DNA of 64,000 nt from an uncultured Hyphomicrobiales bacterium (GCA_903930435.1 CAIYYN010000029.1:178311-242310); one strand, 5' to 3'; shown: positions 8,992-18,593, counted from the first letter of the stretch. Notes: generated by a model not told the origin, from the sequence alone. A program made the numbers and translations.

Positions 8992-9202
8992 ATGCTGATA
9001 TATTGATCATATGGATTTTGTTTGCTGCGGGGTGGTCATGTAGACCTTTGGTGTGCGCGCCATCGAAATGTTTGTGCAGACATCGAAATTCAGCAAGAGG
9101 CCGATTGGTTAGATGTCAGGTTCATGGTTAGAACCTCTGCGCTTCGTGGCTTCGTTGAACGTGAGTCCTGAAGCGTCTCGCCAAACTGATGCAGGTCGCA
9201 CC

Positions 9203-10348
9203 ATGTCCATCACCAACCAACTGAACGCGCTGCCAACACCGTCGCTTGTGCTCGATGAAGGCCGGATGCTGGCCAACATAGCGCGGTTGCGGGATCGGAT
9301 GACAGCCCTGGGCGTTACGCTGCGCCCGCATCTGAAGACGGTGAAGTCGATCGACGCATCGCGGCGCGTGCTGGCAGGTGGAACTGGTCCGGCCACCGTA
9401 TCGACGCTGCGCGAAGCAGAGGTGTTCTTTGAAGCAGGCGTGCGGGACATACTCTATGCCGTCGGCATAGCCCCGCAAAAACTGCGTCAAGTTGTCGCAC
9501 TGAGGGCGGCTGGATGCGATTTGGCGGTGCTGCTTGATACACTTGAGCAGGCTGAAGCGGTGATCGCGGCGTCTCGCGATGCCGGATTTCCCATGCCGGC
9601 GCTGATCGAGATCGACTGCGATGGCCACAGAAGCGGCCTGAACCCGAATGACCCACAGCTGATCGCGATTGGCGCGTGTCTGGACCAGATACCGGGTTGT
9701 CTCAAGGGCGTTCTGACGCACGCGGGCGAAAGCTATGGTGCCGTGGGTCAAATTGCGCAGGCGGCCTTCGCCGAGCAGGAACGCAGCGCGGCTGTTCAGG
9801 CTGCGGCAATGCTGCGCGGCGCTGGCCTGTCCTGTTCTGTTGTCAGCGTGGGGTCGACACCCACAGCTCATGCCGCAAGAAACCTGGACGGTGTCACAGA
9901 AGTGCGTGCCGGGGTCTACGTCTTTTTCGATCTCGTGATGGCCGGTATCGGCGTCTGCTCGACCGATGACATTGCACTTTCGGTGCTGACGACCGTCATT
10001 GGCCATCAGCGCTCGCGCGGCTGGATCCTGATCGACGCTGGATGGATGGCGCTGTCGCGGGATCATGGAACCGCGCGACAGACGGTCAACCAGGGCTATG
10101 GCATCGTCTGCGATATCGATGGTCGCATCCTGCCTGATCTGATCGTGACGGCCACCAATCAGGAGCATGGCGTGATTGCAGTTCGTCAGGGTTTCAGCGC
10201 CGCACTCCCGGACCTGCCCGTTGGCACGCGCCTTCGGATTTTACCCATACATGCCTGCGCGACCGCCAGCCAGTTTGACGCCTATAACGTGATTTCCGAA
10301 GTTGCCGGTCAACCAATCGTGCTTTGGCCCCGTTTTCGGGGCTGGTGA
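9203..10348 (+). CDS. D-threonine aldolase/DSD1-family PLP enzyme
   Basis: 381-residue fold-type III PLP enzyme related to D-threonine aldolase and eukaryotic-type D-serine dehydratase. The PLP lysine is expected at 45 (RPHLKTVKS). The C-terminal HACAT motif supplies His 350 and Cys 352, matching the metal-binding His/Cys pair of known D-threonine aldolases. The family cleaves D-beta-hydroxy amino acids to glycine and an aldehyde, or dehydrates them, using a divalent metal. The ATG at 9203 matches the family N-terminus (LPTPSLVLDEGRMLANI). An upstream start at 9113 adds 30 unrelated residues. It is 211 bp after acoC and convergent with the TRAP operon, so its link to either is open. Confidence 0.78.
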   Translation: MSITNQLNALPTPSLVLDEGRMLANIARLRDRMTALGVTLRPHLKTVKSIDASRRVLAGGTGPATVSTLREAEVFFEAGVRDILYAVGIAPQKLRQVVALRAAGCDLAVLLDTLEQAEAVIAASRDAGFPMPALIEIDCDGHRSGLNPNDPQLIAIGACLDQIPGCLKGVLTHAGESYGAVGQIAQAAFAEQERSAAVQAAAMLRGAGLSCSVVSVGSTPTAHAARNLDGVTEVRAGVYVFFDLVMAGIGVCSTDDIALSVLTTVIGHQRSRGWILIDAGWMALSRDHGTARQTVNQGYGIVCDIDGRILPDLIVTATNQEHGVIAVRQGFSAALPDLPVGTRLRILPIHACATASQFDAYNVISEVAGQPIVLWPRFRGW

Positions 10349-10359
10349 GGTGCTTTCTG

Positions 10360-11646
10360 TTACCGCGACATCACGAGGTTCGGGAGCCAGGTTGTCAGTG
10401 GTGGCCAGAGGGTAATCATGGCCAGCACAGTCAAAAGCGGAACGAGCCAGGGCAAGACGGCGCGCGACATCGTCTCGAACGAAATCTCCGCGATTCGCGA
10501 TGTGATGAAGAGCACGACGCCAATTGGCGGATGGATCGTGCCGAGGATCAGGTTGAAGATCATCATGATGCCGAATTGTTCGGCGGGAATGCCGAAACTA
10601 TGTGCGGCTGGCACCAGGATCGGGATCAGGATCAACAGTGCGGCCAGGGTTTCCATGAAGAACCCGACCACCAGCAGCAATGCGTTGCACACGAGCAGGA
10701 ACAGCAGGGGGCTGGCTATCGAGGCAACCATGGCGGGCGCGACCGTTTGCGGGATGCGCGACAGCGACATGCACCAGCCCAAGGCTCCTGCAGCCATCAC
10801 GAGCACCGCCACGATTCCGACGGTTTCGACCGTCTCGATGGCCACACGAACAAGATCTTGCGGCTTCAGCGTGCGATAGACGACAAGTCCGAGGAACAGC
10901 GCGTAGGTGGAGGCGACGGCAGCGGCTTCCGTTGGCGTGAACAGGCCGCTGAACATGCCAGATAGCAGGATCACCGGCGTCAGCAAGGCCCAGATGCCAT
11001 CGCGAAAGGCAAGCCAGAGTTCGTACCAACCGGCAAACGGCTTGGCCTTGAAGCCCTGCTTCTTGCCGATGACCGCGACCATGACCATGAGCGATGCCGC
11101 CATCAGCAGGCCGGGAATGCAGCCGGCCAGAAACAGGCGACCGACCGATACATCCGACGTGACGCCGTAAATCACGATCGGCAGGCTCGGCGGCACGATC
11201 GCGCCTATGGTGGCTGCGGCAGCCGTGATCGAGGCGGCGGTTTCGGGGCGATAGCCTGCCTGACGCATGGCGCGGATTTCAACGGCCCCGGTTCCGGCTG
11301 CATCGGCAACGGCTGAACCCGCCATGCCTGCAAAGATGAGGCTCGACAGGATGCTGGCGTGCGCATAGCCGCCACGCAATGATCCCATCAGCGCAGTCGC
11401 AAACCGGACGATGCGATTGGTAATCTTGGCGGCGCTCAAAAGGTTACCCATGAGGATGAACAGGGGTGCGGCGACAATCGGAAAGGAATTCATCGCCTGC
11501 GTCATCTTCTGCGGCACAATCGATGGCGACAGGCCGGACAGCGTGACAAAGGCCAAGGCCGCAAGTCCCATTGCCACGAACAGCGGCACGCCGGAGAGCA
11601 CCGCCAACAGCCAGACAAGCCCGATTTCAATCATCAGGTTGGTCAT
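10360..11646 (-). CDS. TRAP transporter large membrane subunit (DctM family)
   Basis: 428-residue membrane protein of the TRAP DctM family, which forms the ion-coupled transport channel with the small subunit. Typical motifs are ATALMGSLRGGYAHASILSS, FAGMAGSAVADAAGTGAVEI, AAAATIGAIVPPSLPIVIYG and the C-terminal DLV...GTIHPPIGVVLF stretch, with about a dozen hydrophobic segments. The ATG at 11646 overlaps the stop of the small subunit gene by 4 bp. An open frame runs further upstream to 11961, but that part is antisense-free overlap with the DctQ gene and carries no family features. Its 3' end is 11 bp from the convergent aldolase gene. Substrate unknown, probably an organic acid. Confidence 0.9.
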   Translation of the reverse strand: MTNLMIEIGLVWLLAVLSGVPLFVAMGLAALAFVTLSGLSPSIVPQKMTQAMNSFPIVAAPLFILMGNLLSAAKITNRIVRFATALMGSLRGGYAHASILSSLIFAGMAGSAVADAAGTGAVEIRAMRQAGYRPETAASITAAAATIGAIVPPSLPIVIYGVTSDVSVGRLFLAGCIPGLLMAASLMVMVAVIGKKQGFKAKPFAGWYELWLAFRDGIWALLTPVILLSGMFSGLFTPTEAAAVASTYALFLGLVVYRTLKPQDLVRVAIETVETVGIVAVLVMAAGALGWCMSLSRIPQTVAPAMVASIASPLLFLLVCNALLLVVGFFMETLAALLILIPILVPAAHSFGIPAEQFGIMMIFNLILGTIHPPIGVVLFITSRIAEISFETMSRAVLPWLVPLLTVLAMITLWPPLTTWLPNLVMSR

Positions 11647-12122
11647 GGTGCGTCCCGCTCGAAGGGTACACGGGTCTCCGCGCGCTTTGCGAAGATCACG
11701 TCCCGGATGGCCTGCGCAGCTGTCACGATGCCGACGGGAACGAGTGGTGCGTATAGCCAGCCGAAGGAAATCGGCAGCGACGTCGCCTCCAGCTCGCGGT
11801 TCTTGATGACGAGCACGACGCCAAACCAGGCAATTGCAACTCCGAGGCCCGCAGTCAGCAACTGGATTGCCCGTTCGGCCAGGAGCCAGAGCGTTGGTGG
11901 CAACAAGTTCTGGAAGAAGCGGACGCGGACATGCCCCCGCGCTCGGCTTGCCAGAATCCATCCGGTACCGGCGAGCCAGACCATGATCATGCGGGCGGCT
12001 TCATCGGTCCAGATCAGCGGATTGCCGAGCCCGCGCGTGACCACACCGGCAAGCACGGTGACGAGCAGGCAGCCAAGCAAAAGGCACCCGAATGCTTTGA
12101 CTGCCTGATCAAATAGCCGCAC
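11643..12122 (-). CDS. TRAP transporter small membrane subunit (DctQ family)
   Basis: 159-residue protein with four hydrophobic segments, the normal size and layout for the DctQ subunit. Recognisable motifs are NPLIWTDEAARMIMVWLAGTGW and the acidic/aromatic stretch ahead of ISFGWLYAPLVPVG. DctQ binds the large channel subunit. The gene starts 8 bp after the binding-protein stop and overlaps the next gene by 4 bp (ATGA), so all three TRAP genes form one operon. Confidence 0.87.
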   Translation of the reverse strand: MRLFDQAVKAFGCLLLGCLLVTVLAGVVTRGLGNPLIWTDEAARMIMVWLAGTGWILASRARGHVRVRFFQNLLPPTLWLLAERAIQLLTAGLGVAIAWFGVVLVIKNRELEATSLPISFGWLYAPLVPVGIVTAAQAIRDVIFAKRAETRVPFERDAP

Positions 12123-12130
12123 GCGTCACC

Positions 12131-13126
12131 TCAGGCACTGGCCACCTTGTCCCAGAGGCCCTTGCCCCATTTGCCCTCGAATTTGGCGGGCAGACTATCA
12201 AGCACAGGCTTGCGGAAACTGTCCCGATCCGGCTCGATCACCGTCATCCCGTTGGTCTTGAAGGTATCGGCCAGCGTCTTTTCCTGGCTGACAATCGCCT
12301 GATCCTGCACTTCGCTGTGCTGGGCGAGCGAGGCTTTCAGGATGTCGCGGTTTTTCGGGCTGATCGATTGCCAGATCTTTTCATTGATCACGATGAGGCG
12401 CGGTGTCAGGATGTGGGCTGTGAGGATCAGGAACTTCTGCACCTCGAAGAATTTGGCGGACTGGATGGTCGGGAGCGGATTTTCCTCGCCATCAACGGCC
12501 CCCTGGCTCAGTGCCAGATACAATTCACCGAAATTGAGCGGCGTCGGACGTGCATCCCAGGCCTCTGCCATCGCGCGATAAGTATCGACTTCGGGGATTC
12601 TGAGCTTGAAGCCCTTCATGTCCCCGACTGTATGAACTGCCCGCGAGCCGGACGTGACGTGCCGGGTACCATAATAGGTCGAGCCAATCACCCGCATCTC
12701 GCGCTTGGCAACGAGTTGGGCGTTCATGTCATCCATGAGCGGGGAAGCGAGCGCCCGGCGCATGTGTGCGGGATCTTTCCAGATGTAAGGCGCTTCGAGG
12801 ATCGAAAATGGCGCGACGAACTGGCCGAATTGGGCTGCGCCTTCATCCACCATCTGGATCGCGCCCGAGGATGTCGCCTCGATCACGTCGCGTGAGCTGC
12901 CGAGCTGTCCGCTTGGAAACGTCTGGATCTCCAGTTCACCACCGGTCTTTACGCGGACGTCGGCAGCGACCTTCTCCATCATCGCGACGCCCGGATGGCT
13001 GGCGGTCAACACGGTGGCCCAACGCAGGACCGTTCCGGCGCGCGCAGGCTTCAGCCCGGCTCCAATCAGGGCCGCTCCGCCAGCTGTTGCCATGACCTGG
13101 CGACGTGTCAGCTTGTTGGTCATCAT
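12131..13126 (-). CDS. TRAP transporter periplasmic binding protein (DctP family)
   Basis: About 331-residue periplasmic solute receptor of the TRAP system. The start carries a Tat-like signal (TRRQVMATAGGAALIG, cleavage after KPARA). The mature part has the DctP pattern: ATVLTASHPG, the conserved arginine region LRIPEVDTYRAMAEAW and GAVDGEENPLPTIQSAKFFEVQK. Two adjacent ATGs (13126 and 13123) follow a GGAGGG ribosome site; a GTG at 13138 overlaps that site and is unlikely. Ligands are usually organic acids bound by the conserved arginine. First gene of the TRAP operon. Confidence 0.88.
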   Translation of the reverse strand: MMTNKLTRRQVMATAGGAALIGAGLKPARAGTVLRWATVLTASHPGVAMMEKVAADVRVKTGGELEIQTFPSGQLGSSRDVIEATSSGAIQMVDEGAAQFGQFVAPFSILEAPYIWKDPAHMRRALASPLMDDMNAQLVAKREMRVIGSTYYGTRHVTSGSRAVHTVGDMKGFKLRIPEVDTYRAMAEAWDARPTPLNFGELYLALSQGAVDGEENPLPTIQSAKFFEVQKFLILTAHILTPRLIVINEKIWQSISPKNRDILKASLAQHSEVQDQAIVSQEKTLADTFKTNGMTVIEPDRDSFRKPVLDSLPAKFEGKWGKGLWDKVASA

Positions 13127-13232
13127 TGCACCCTCCACTCCCTGTTTAGCGCCTTCTTCGGGGCGCTATTATTCGAAATCCCAGCGTGTCATGACGCCAA
13201 TCATGGCCCCGCCTACGCAAATGTGCAATTCC

Positions 13233-13246
13233 AATTTTATACAATT
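13233..13246. promoter_or_regulatory. Palindromic operator candidate upstream of the TRAP operon
   Basis: AATTTTATACAATT is a 14-bp near-palindrome (12 of 14 positions symmetric). It lies about 110 bp upstream of the TRAP binding-protein start, in the short gap to the FAD oxidoreductase. Its form resembles sites of GntR-family (FadR-type) regulators, which often control TRAP operons, but no such regulator gene is in the window. On the minus strand TATAAA within it could also be a -10 box. A weak GCGCC/GGCGC hairpin lies nearer the gene. Confidence 0.35.
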
Positions 13247-13303
13247 CAAGGGTATGTCTTTCGGTCGTGTTCTACTCGACGATTGTCGACCGATAAGGTC
13301 ACA

Positions 13304-15388
13304 TTAGTCGACCTTGTCCACGTCAAAGATGTGACCAGTCAACCAGGCGGGCCAATCGCGTTCAAAGAACGACTTGCTGCTTTCATCAAATGTCCGGTTT
13401 GGCCGCGTGGTGATTTGGAACCCGTCTCGATCAAGCCGCACGACGATTTGCTCGCTACGATCTTGGGGACGCTCCTTGCGGAAGCGGAAATCCTCGAGTG
13501 GTCCCGATGCGCTTTGCGGCAAGGACTCGCCGAGCGGATCACAGATCGCGCGTGCGCCCCGACTGCCGCCGCCCTGTCTAATGTAAAAGTCCAGCGCGGA
13601 CAGCACCGCTTCGGAGGCCAGCGCCATATGCCGCCATTGCAACGCGCGTCCCGCCTCTGCGTCGCGTCCATAGGAAATGCCGGACTGACGAAGCTCGGCA
13701 TTCAGCTTTCGAGCCTCGGCAAGCGCCTTGCTGACGTTTTCGGGGGAACAGATCAGCCCGGCATTGTCGCTCATGCGTGCTTGAACATCAGCGCGGATCG
13801 ACTTGATCGTGTGAGGACTTTCCGGGTTGAGGGTGGCCACAAGCTCGCTGATGGCCAAGTTTGCCATCAAACTGATATCCTGACTGGATACTATGCTGGC
13901 AAAGCCACTTGCCGCCACATGTTCCGCGACGCGGGTGCCGAATACCTGACCGGCATTCAGCGCCGCGCCGCCGGGTCGGGTCACGCCATGGGTGCCGGCT
14001 GCTTCGCCGACTGCGTAGCAGCCTTTCAGCGTGCTGCGACCCCAGCGGTCGACGAGGATGCCGCCGTTCATGTGCTGGTTATTGACCGCGAACTCCAGCG
14101 GCTCCCTGGCGATGTCGATCTTGTAGCGGTGGTAGAGTTCGATCGACAGCGGGTTCATATGCTTCAATCGGTCGATTGGCAGCATCTGATTGGCTCCGGC
14201 ACTGCCGAGATATTTGCGAACGTCATCGTCGAGGCGGTCGAGTGAAAATGGCTGGTCGCCGGGCACTGGCAAGGGATTGCGCAGGAAATCCATGAATACG
14301 CGCCGTCCCCGCGCGCTTTCGCGGTAGATGGCGAGATCGACGAGGCTGGAGCCGAAGTCCAGCATGCGCGTTGCATGGAACGGCCATTGATAGCCCTTGC
14401 GGAACACGTTCGAGGCCATCTCCTGCGTGGTCCGATAGATCTCGCCGAGAAAATGGTGCTCATTGCCGCCCGCATCGACCGAGTAGATATGCGGCATGGC
14501 CTGAACGTAAGTCCCTGACAGGTTCCAGGGAAACCCCTCGCGGCGCGTGCCGATGCCGAACTGGCTTTCAGTGAGATTGACGAGATCGATCCCGGCTTCG
14601 AGCGCCAGTCCGAGCGAGCCGAAGCAGCCGTTGGGGTAGACACTATCGCGATAAAGTTCCCCGGGCCCACCTGCGGCCAGCACCAGCGCCGAACAGGCAA
14701 AGAGCGCGAGCCCAAGCGGATTTTGCGCGGATCGATCATGTGCGCGCATGGTAACGACGCCGGTGACGTGGCGATGTTCGCCCTCGCCTGCCCAGAGTAT
14801 GCGCAGCGCTGTCGTCTGGTTGAAGAACGGAATGCCCAACAGGATGGCTTCGCGTGCGAGCACCTGAACCATGAGCCGCGACGTGCGTGGCCCGCAGCTG
14901 GTCGCTCGCCCGACCTCGTCGTGATCGGTCTGATAGCGCAGCGTTCCACCTAGGCCGTCCTGTGGCAGCGGCAGACCCAAATACTGCAGCGAGGCCATCA
15001 TGCGCGATGATCCGACCGCCTCGATATAGGCGATATCCTCGTCCATGGCGCCGCCAGCGCGAATGGTGCGCGCCATCGCCTTGAAATTATCCCCCTGATC
15101 GGCTGTGTTGGCGGTGTGAAGGGTCTGCTTGTCCGAACCCGAACAGGCCGATGTTCCGCCCCAGGCGCTCTGGCTGATGATTGCGACGGCAACAGAGCGC
15201 CGCTTCATTTCGACCGCCGCCCGCAAGCCTGCCGCGCCTGACCCCACAATCACGCAGCCTGCCCGATAGACCGGAACGACTGTGCCGCCCAGTTCAATGT
15301 TTTCGTTCGACGTCAGCTCTGGTCCGAGCCTCGGCATGTCGACGTCGGTCAGTGCATCGAGGATCTCTTGCGGAATTTCAGCGGTCAT
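13304..15388 (-). CDS. FAD-binding oxidoreductase, fumarate reductase/succinate dehydrogenase flavoprotein type
   Basis: 694-residue flavoprotein. The FAD dinucleotide motif is at about 46-60 (VIVGSGAAGLRAAVEMKRR), and SQSAWGGTSACSGSDKQ follows as in the fumarate reductase/aspartate oxidase family. Later come the FAD and substrate regions VLAAGGPGELYRDSVYPNGCFG and GGILVDRWGRSTLKGCYAVGEAAGTHG. There is no signal peptide or heme domain, so it is probably cytoplasmic. It is the last gene of a minus-strand operon with a sugar ABC importer, two GMC oxidoreductases and a Gfo/Idh/MocA enzyme. The substrate cannot be read from the sequence; it presumably oxidises or reduces an intermediate of that pathway. 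Confidence 0.75.
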   Translation of the reverse strand: MTAEIPQEILDALTDVDMPRLGPELTSNENIELGGTVVPVYRAGCVIVGSGAAGLRAAVEMKRRSVAVAIISQSAWGGTSACSGSDKQTLHTANTADQGDNFKAMARTIRAGGAMDEDIAYIEAVGSSRMMASLQYLGLPLPQDGLGGTLRYQTDHDEVGRATSCGPRTSRLMVQVLAREAILLGIPFFNQTTALRILWAGEGEHRHVTGVVTMRAHDRSAQNPLGLALFACSALVLAAGGPGELYRDSVYPNGCFGSLGLALEAGIDLVNLTESQFGIGTRREGFPWNLSGTYVQAMPHIYSVDAGGNEHHFLGEIYRTTQEMASNVFRKGYQWPFHATRMLDFGSSLVDLAIYRESARGRRVFMDFLRNPLPVPGDQPFSLDRLDDDVRKYLGSAGANQMLPIDRLKHMNPLSIELYHRYKIDIAREPLEFAVNNQHMNGGILVDRWGRSTLKGCYAVGEAAGTHGVTRPGGAALNAGQVFGTRVAEHVAASGFASIVSSQDISLMANLAISELVATLNPESPHTIKSIRADVQARMSDNAGLICSPENVSKALAEARKLNAELRQSGISYGRDAEAGRALQWRHMALASEAVLSALDFYIRQGGGSRGARAICDPLGESLPQSASGPLEDFRFRKERPQDRSEQIVVRLDRDGFQITTRPNRTFDESSKSFFERDWPAWLTGHIFDVDKVD

Positions 15389-15415
15389 GACGCCTGTCCT
15401 TGGGGTACGGGCAAC

Positions 15416-16585
15416 TCAGGTGAGCGGGATATCAACCCAGCGCTTGAGGCGGGCGGAGTCCATGCAGGCGTCCACGATCTGGCAGATATGATGGCCAGTT
15501 TCGAACGTCGGCCACATCGGGCGTCCCGAGACAATCGAGCGGATGACTTCGGCGGCTTCGATGATCTTGCTTTCGTTGTAGCCGAGCGAAAAATTCGGCA
15601 GGGGCAGGAAGGCGCGATAGGTCTCGCTTTCCGGGCCAACGTCGATCTCGCGGAATCCTCGACGGCCAATGCCATCGGCACCGGAGTAAAAGCGCAGCCG
15701 ATTGATCTCGTCATAGGTATAGGCGAGGCTGCCTTTGGTGCCGTAGATCTCATAGGTTTGCATGAACTTGCGACCGGTGGCGACGCGGCTGAAATCGACG
15801 ATGCCGCTCGCCCCATTCTCGAAGCGACAGATCAGATTGGTCGCATCGGGGTTGGTGATGTCGGCCCACTCTTCGTGGCCCGTCAGCTCCACGTTTTCCC
15901 CGTAACCGATACCGCTCACCACGGGACGGCGGGGCGTCGTGATGATATTGTCGGCAACGAGCGAACTGACGCGTCCAACCAGAAACGCCATGAAGCTGAA
16001 GATGTGCGAGCCGGTATCGCCGACGATGCCGGTTGGTGCCAGATTTCCGTCAGCTCGCCACATGAAGGGGGCATTCGGATCACCAAACACGTCGACATGC
16101 TGGCAACCGCGAAACATCTTGATCTCGCCGATTTCACCCGCGTCGATGATCTCCTTGGCGAGGTCATGCACAGGATTGCGCGGGAAGGCGTGGCCGACGC
16201 GCGTGATCAGGTTCTTGTCGCGGGCGATATCGGCGAGTTCGCGGGCCTCTGCCGCCGTATTGGCAAGCGGCTTTTCGCAAAACACGTGCTTGCCCGCCAG
16301 TAGCGCCGCCTTGGCGACGACATAATGCAGGCTATCGGGCAGGCAGATGTCGATCAGGTCAATCTCGGGATCAGCGACCGCCGCCTGCCAGTCGAGCAAG
16401 ATCTTTGCATCGGGAAAAAGTGGCGCGAGTTCGCTCGCGGCCTTCGCATTGGAGACGACGAGGGTCGCGACCCGCGCGGTTCCGTTCGAGGTGCCGAAGA
16501 AATGCGGAAATGTCTGGTAGGCCATGGAGTGGACCTTGCCCATCCAGCCCGCCGCCCCGAGGACGGCAACTCTGATCTCTCTCAT
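15416..16585 (-). CDS. Gfo/Idh/MocA-family NAD(P)-dependent sugar dehydrogenase
   Basis: 389-residue oxidoreductase with an N-terminal Rossmann fold (VAVLGAAGWMGKVHS), the family EKP lysine motif (HVFCEKPLANTAAEA at about 120-135) and the C-terminal GDTGSHIFSF motif with the substrate-binding aspartate and histidine. This family oxidises ring hydroxyls of sugars, inositols and glycosides, often at C3. It sits 30 bp after the Dabb gene and 27 bp before the FAD oxidoreductase. Context suggests a soluble dehydrogenase acting on a sugar-like molecule brought in by the ABC importer; the substrate is not known. Confidence 0.85.
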   Translation of the reverse strand: MREIRVAVLGAAGWMGKVHSMAYQTFPHFFGTSNGTARVATLVVSNAKAASELAPLFPDAKILLDWQAAVADPEIDLIDICLPDSLHYVVAKAALLAGKHVFCEKPLANTAAEARELADIARDKNLITRVGHAFPRNPVHDLAKEIIDAGEIGEIKMFRGCQHVDVFGDPNAPFMWRADGNLAPTGIVGDTGSHIFSFMAFLVGRVSSLVADNIITTPRRPVVSGIGYGENVELTGHEEWADITNPDATNLICRFENGASGIVDFSRVATGRKFMQTYEIYGTKGSLAYTYDEINRLRFYSGADGIGRRGFREIDVGPESETYRAFLPLPNFSLGYNESKIIEAAEVIRSIVSGRPMWPTFETGHHICQIVDACMDSARLKRWVDIPLT

Positions 16586-16615
16586 GGGGATGCCCTTCCT
16601 CAGGTGAATTGGGTT

Positions 16616-16936
16616 TCAGGCGGACGGAAGCTTGAGGTCGTAGACGAAAATTCCAGCAAGGCCGCCCTCGGCGGCAGCAACGATCTTTGCGCCGGTCTTC
16701 TGGTGATCTGGATCGGCGAGATAGGTGTCACGCGCAGCCTCATCCACGAAATCGACAATGAACCCATCGCTGAAGCCCTTGTCCATGCCCGTTTCCGGGC
16801 TGACATTTTCGCCTTCGTAGACGGCGATGATCCCCGGCATCGTGCGTTTCAGGTCGGCTATCTCCTGATAGATGCTTAGCTTGGTGGCATTGCCGACGTC
16901 GGCGCGAAACCGGATGAAGACACAGTGGCGGATCAT
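16616..16936 (-). CDS. Dabb-domain (stress-responsive alpha/beta barrel) protein
   Basis: 106-residue single-domain protein of the dimeric alpha/beta barrel (Dabb) superfamily. The start IRHCVFIRFRADV, LKRTMPGI and the end HQKTGAKIV (conserved histidine) are typical. Members are small dimers; some are enzymes such as cyclases or decarboxylases, many are unassigned. It is 1 bp from the GMC oxidoreductase stop upstream and 30 bp from the Gfo/Idh/MocA gene downstream, so it is co-expressed with sugar-oxidising enzymes and may act on an unstable keto intermediate (inference). Confidence 0.8.
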   Translation of the reverse strand: MIRHCVFIRFRADVGNATKLSIYQEIADLKRTMPGIIAVYEGENVSPETGMDKGFSDGFIVDFVDEAARDTYLADPDHQKTGAKIVAAAEGGLAGIFVYDLKLPSA

Positions 16937-16937
16937 G

Positions 16938-18593
16938 TCAGCGTACGTCCTTGCGGGCTCGTGGGCGGGTGTCGTTGCGTTCGTGGGTGAAAATGGCGGC
17001 AGGCAGCGCCGGTCGCCCGAGGATCAGGTCAGATGCCTTTTCGCCGACCATGATGGTCGGCGCATTCGTGTTGCAGGAGGGAACGCGCGGCATGACGGAG
17101 GAGTCACAGACCCGCAAGCCCTCTAGTCCATGCACCCGAAGACTGAGATCGACCACCGCATCAGCATCAATGCCCATCTTGCAAGTGCCAACCGGGTGAT
17201 GGTCGGTCTTGGCATTGGCGCAGCCGTAGTCGAACAGCTCGTCGTCGCTCATGACGCTTGGTCCGGGCAGACGCTCGGCCTGCACATAGGGCTTGAGCGC
17301 TGCCTGCTGCATGATCTCGCGGGCGATCTTCAACCCCTCCAGTGACATCGTCCGGTCGTGCGGATCGGACCAGTAGTTCGGATCAATGAGCGGCGCGGCT
17401 GCCGGATCGGCTGACGCGAGCCGCACGGTTCCGCGAGACCTTGGATGCAGGTAGGCGGAATTGAGCGTGACGCCAGCGTTCTTCAGCTTGGCGACGCCAG
17501 CCTCGATCCCCGAACCGAGGCCCAGATGAAACTGGATGTCCGGCGAGCGTGCATCCGGGTCCGCATACCAGAAACCACCCGTTTCAAAGAGCGACGAGGC
17601 GACCGGACCTGAGCGGAAAAGGATATATTGGAGTCCCGCCCAGAGCGTCCGATGCAATTTGGCCACGCCATCATAGGTGTGATCGCCGGTGCATTCGCAG
17701 ATCACGAAGAGATCGAGGTGATCCTGCATGTTGCCGCCGACGCCCGGCAGATCATGCAGAGGCTTGACGCCCACCGACCGCAGATGGTCCGCCGGTCCGA
17801 TGCCAGATTGAAGGAGCAGCTTGGGCGATCCGATGGCGCCTGAGGTCACGATCACCTCGCGCGTCGCCCGTATCGTCTCCGACCCGCCGCTCGTCGCAAC
17901 TTCGACACCGACAGCACGCTTTCCCTCAAGGACGACGCGGGATACGCGGGCACCCAGACGGATCGTCAGGTTCTTCCGGTTCCGGATCGGTGACAGATAC
18001 CCAAGCGATGCTGACGACCGTCGACGGTTCCGCTGCGTGAGCTGATAGAAGCCGACTCCGCCCTGCGTTTTGCCATTGAAATCGTGATTGTAGGGAATGC
18101 CGAGTTCCTGACCGGCGCGGATATAGGCGTCACAGATCGGCAGCGCCGAGACCGGCATGGAGACACCAAGCGGGCCACCATAGGCATGATAATCATCGGC
18201 AAAACGCTGGTTGTCTTCGGCGCGCTTGAAATAGGGCAGCACGGACCGATAGTCCCAGCCGTGGCAGCCATCCTCGTTGGCCCAGAGATCATAATCAGTG
18301 GCGTTTCCGCGAGTGTAGAGCTGCGCGTTGATCGTCGAGCCGCCGCCGATCACCTTGGCCTGCGTATAGCGGAGCACCCTGCCCTTCATGTGCTTTTGCG
18401 GAACCGTCTCCCAGCCCCAGCTGGCGACACCCTTCGTCATTTTCGCAAAGCCGGCCGGCATGTGAAACAGCGGATTCCAGTCGCTGCCACCGGCCTCAAG
18501 CAGGAGCACCTTGATAGACGAGTCCTCGCTCAGCCGGCTGGCGAGCACGCATCCCGCCGGCCCACCGCCGGTGATGATAAAGTCATACTGCAT
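16938..18593 (-). CDS. GMC-family FAD alcohol dehydrogenase (choline dehydrogenase-like)
   Basis: 551-residue GMC oxidoreductase. The FAD motif is at the extreme N-terminus (FIITGGGPAGCVLASRL), with LLLEAGG, the signature GKVIGGGSTINAQLYTRGN region (here AKVIGGGSTINAQ) and SGAIGSPKLLLQSGIGP. The catalytic pair is present as the histidine of DHHPVGTCKMG and the asparagine of NTNAPTIMVGEKASDLI. There is no signal peptide. The enzyme would oxidise a primary or secondary alcohol. It is paired with a second, distinct GMC enzyme 27 bp upstream. The substrate is undetermined. Confidence 0.87.
   Translation of the reverse strand: MQYDFIITGGGPAGCVLASRLSEDSSIKVLLLEAGGSDWNPLFHMPAGFAKMTKGVASWGWETVPQKHMKGRVLRYTQAKVIGGGSTINAQLYTRGNATDYDLWANEDGCHGWDYRSVLPYFKRAEDNQRFADDYHAYGGPLGVSMPVSALPICDAYIRAGQELGIPYNHDFNGKTQGGVGFYQLTQRNRRRSSASLGYLSPIRNRKNLTIRLGARVSRVVLEGKRAVGVEVATSGGSETIRATREVIVTSGAIGSPKLLLQSGIGPADHLRSVGVKPLHDLPGVGGNMQDHLDLFVICECTGDHTYDGVAKLHRTLWAGLQYILFRSGPVASSLFETGGFWYADPDARSPDIQFHLGLGSGIEAGVAKLKNAGVTLNSAYLHPRSRGTVRLASADPAAAPLIDPNYWSDPHDRTMSLEGLKIAREIMQQAALKPYVQAERLPGPSVMSDDELFDYGCANAKTDHHPVGTCKMGIDADAVVDLSLRVHGLEGLRVCDSSVMPRVPSCNTNAPTIMVGEKASDLILGRPALPAAIFTHERNDTRPRARKDVR

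Noticed and set aside
9128..10168. 346-codon minus-strand frame in the aldolase gene
   Set aside because: The plus-strand gene has PLP and metal motifs; the antisense translation has none.
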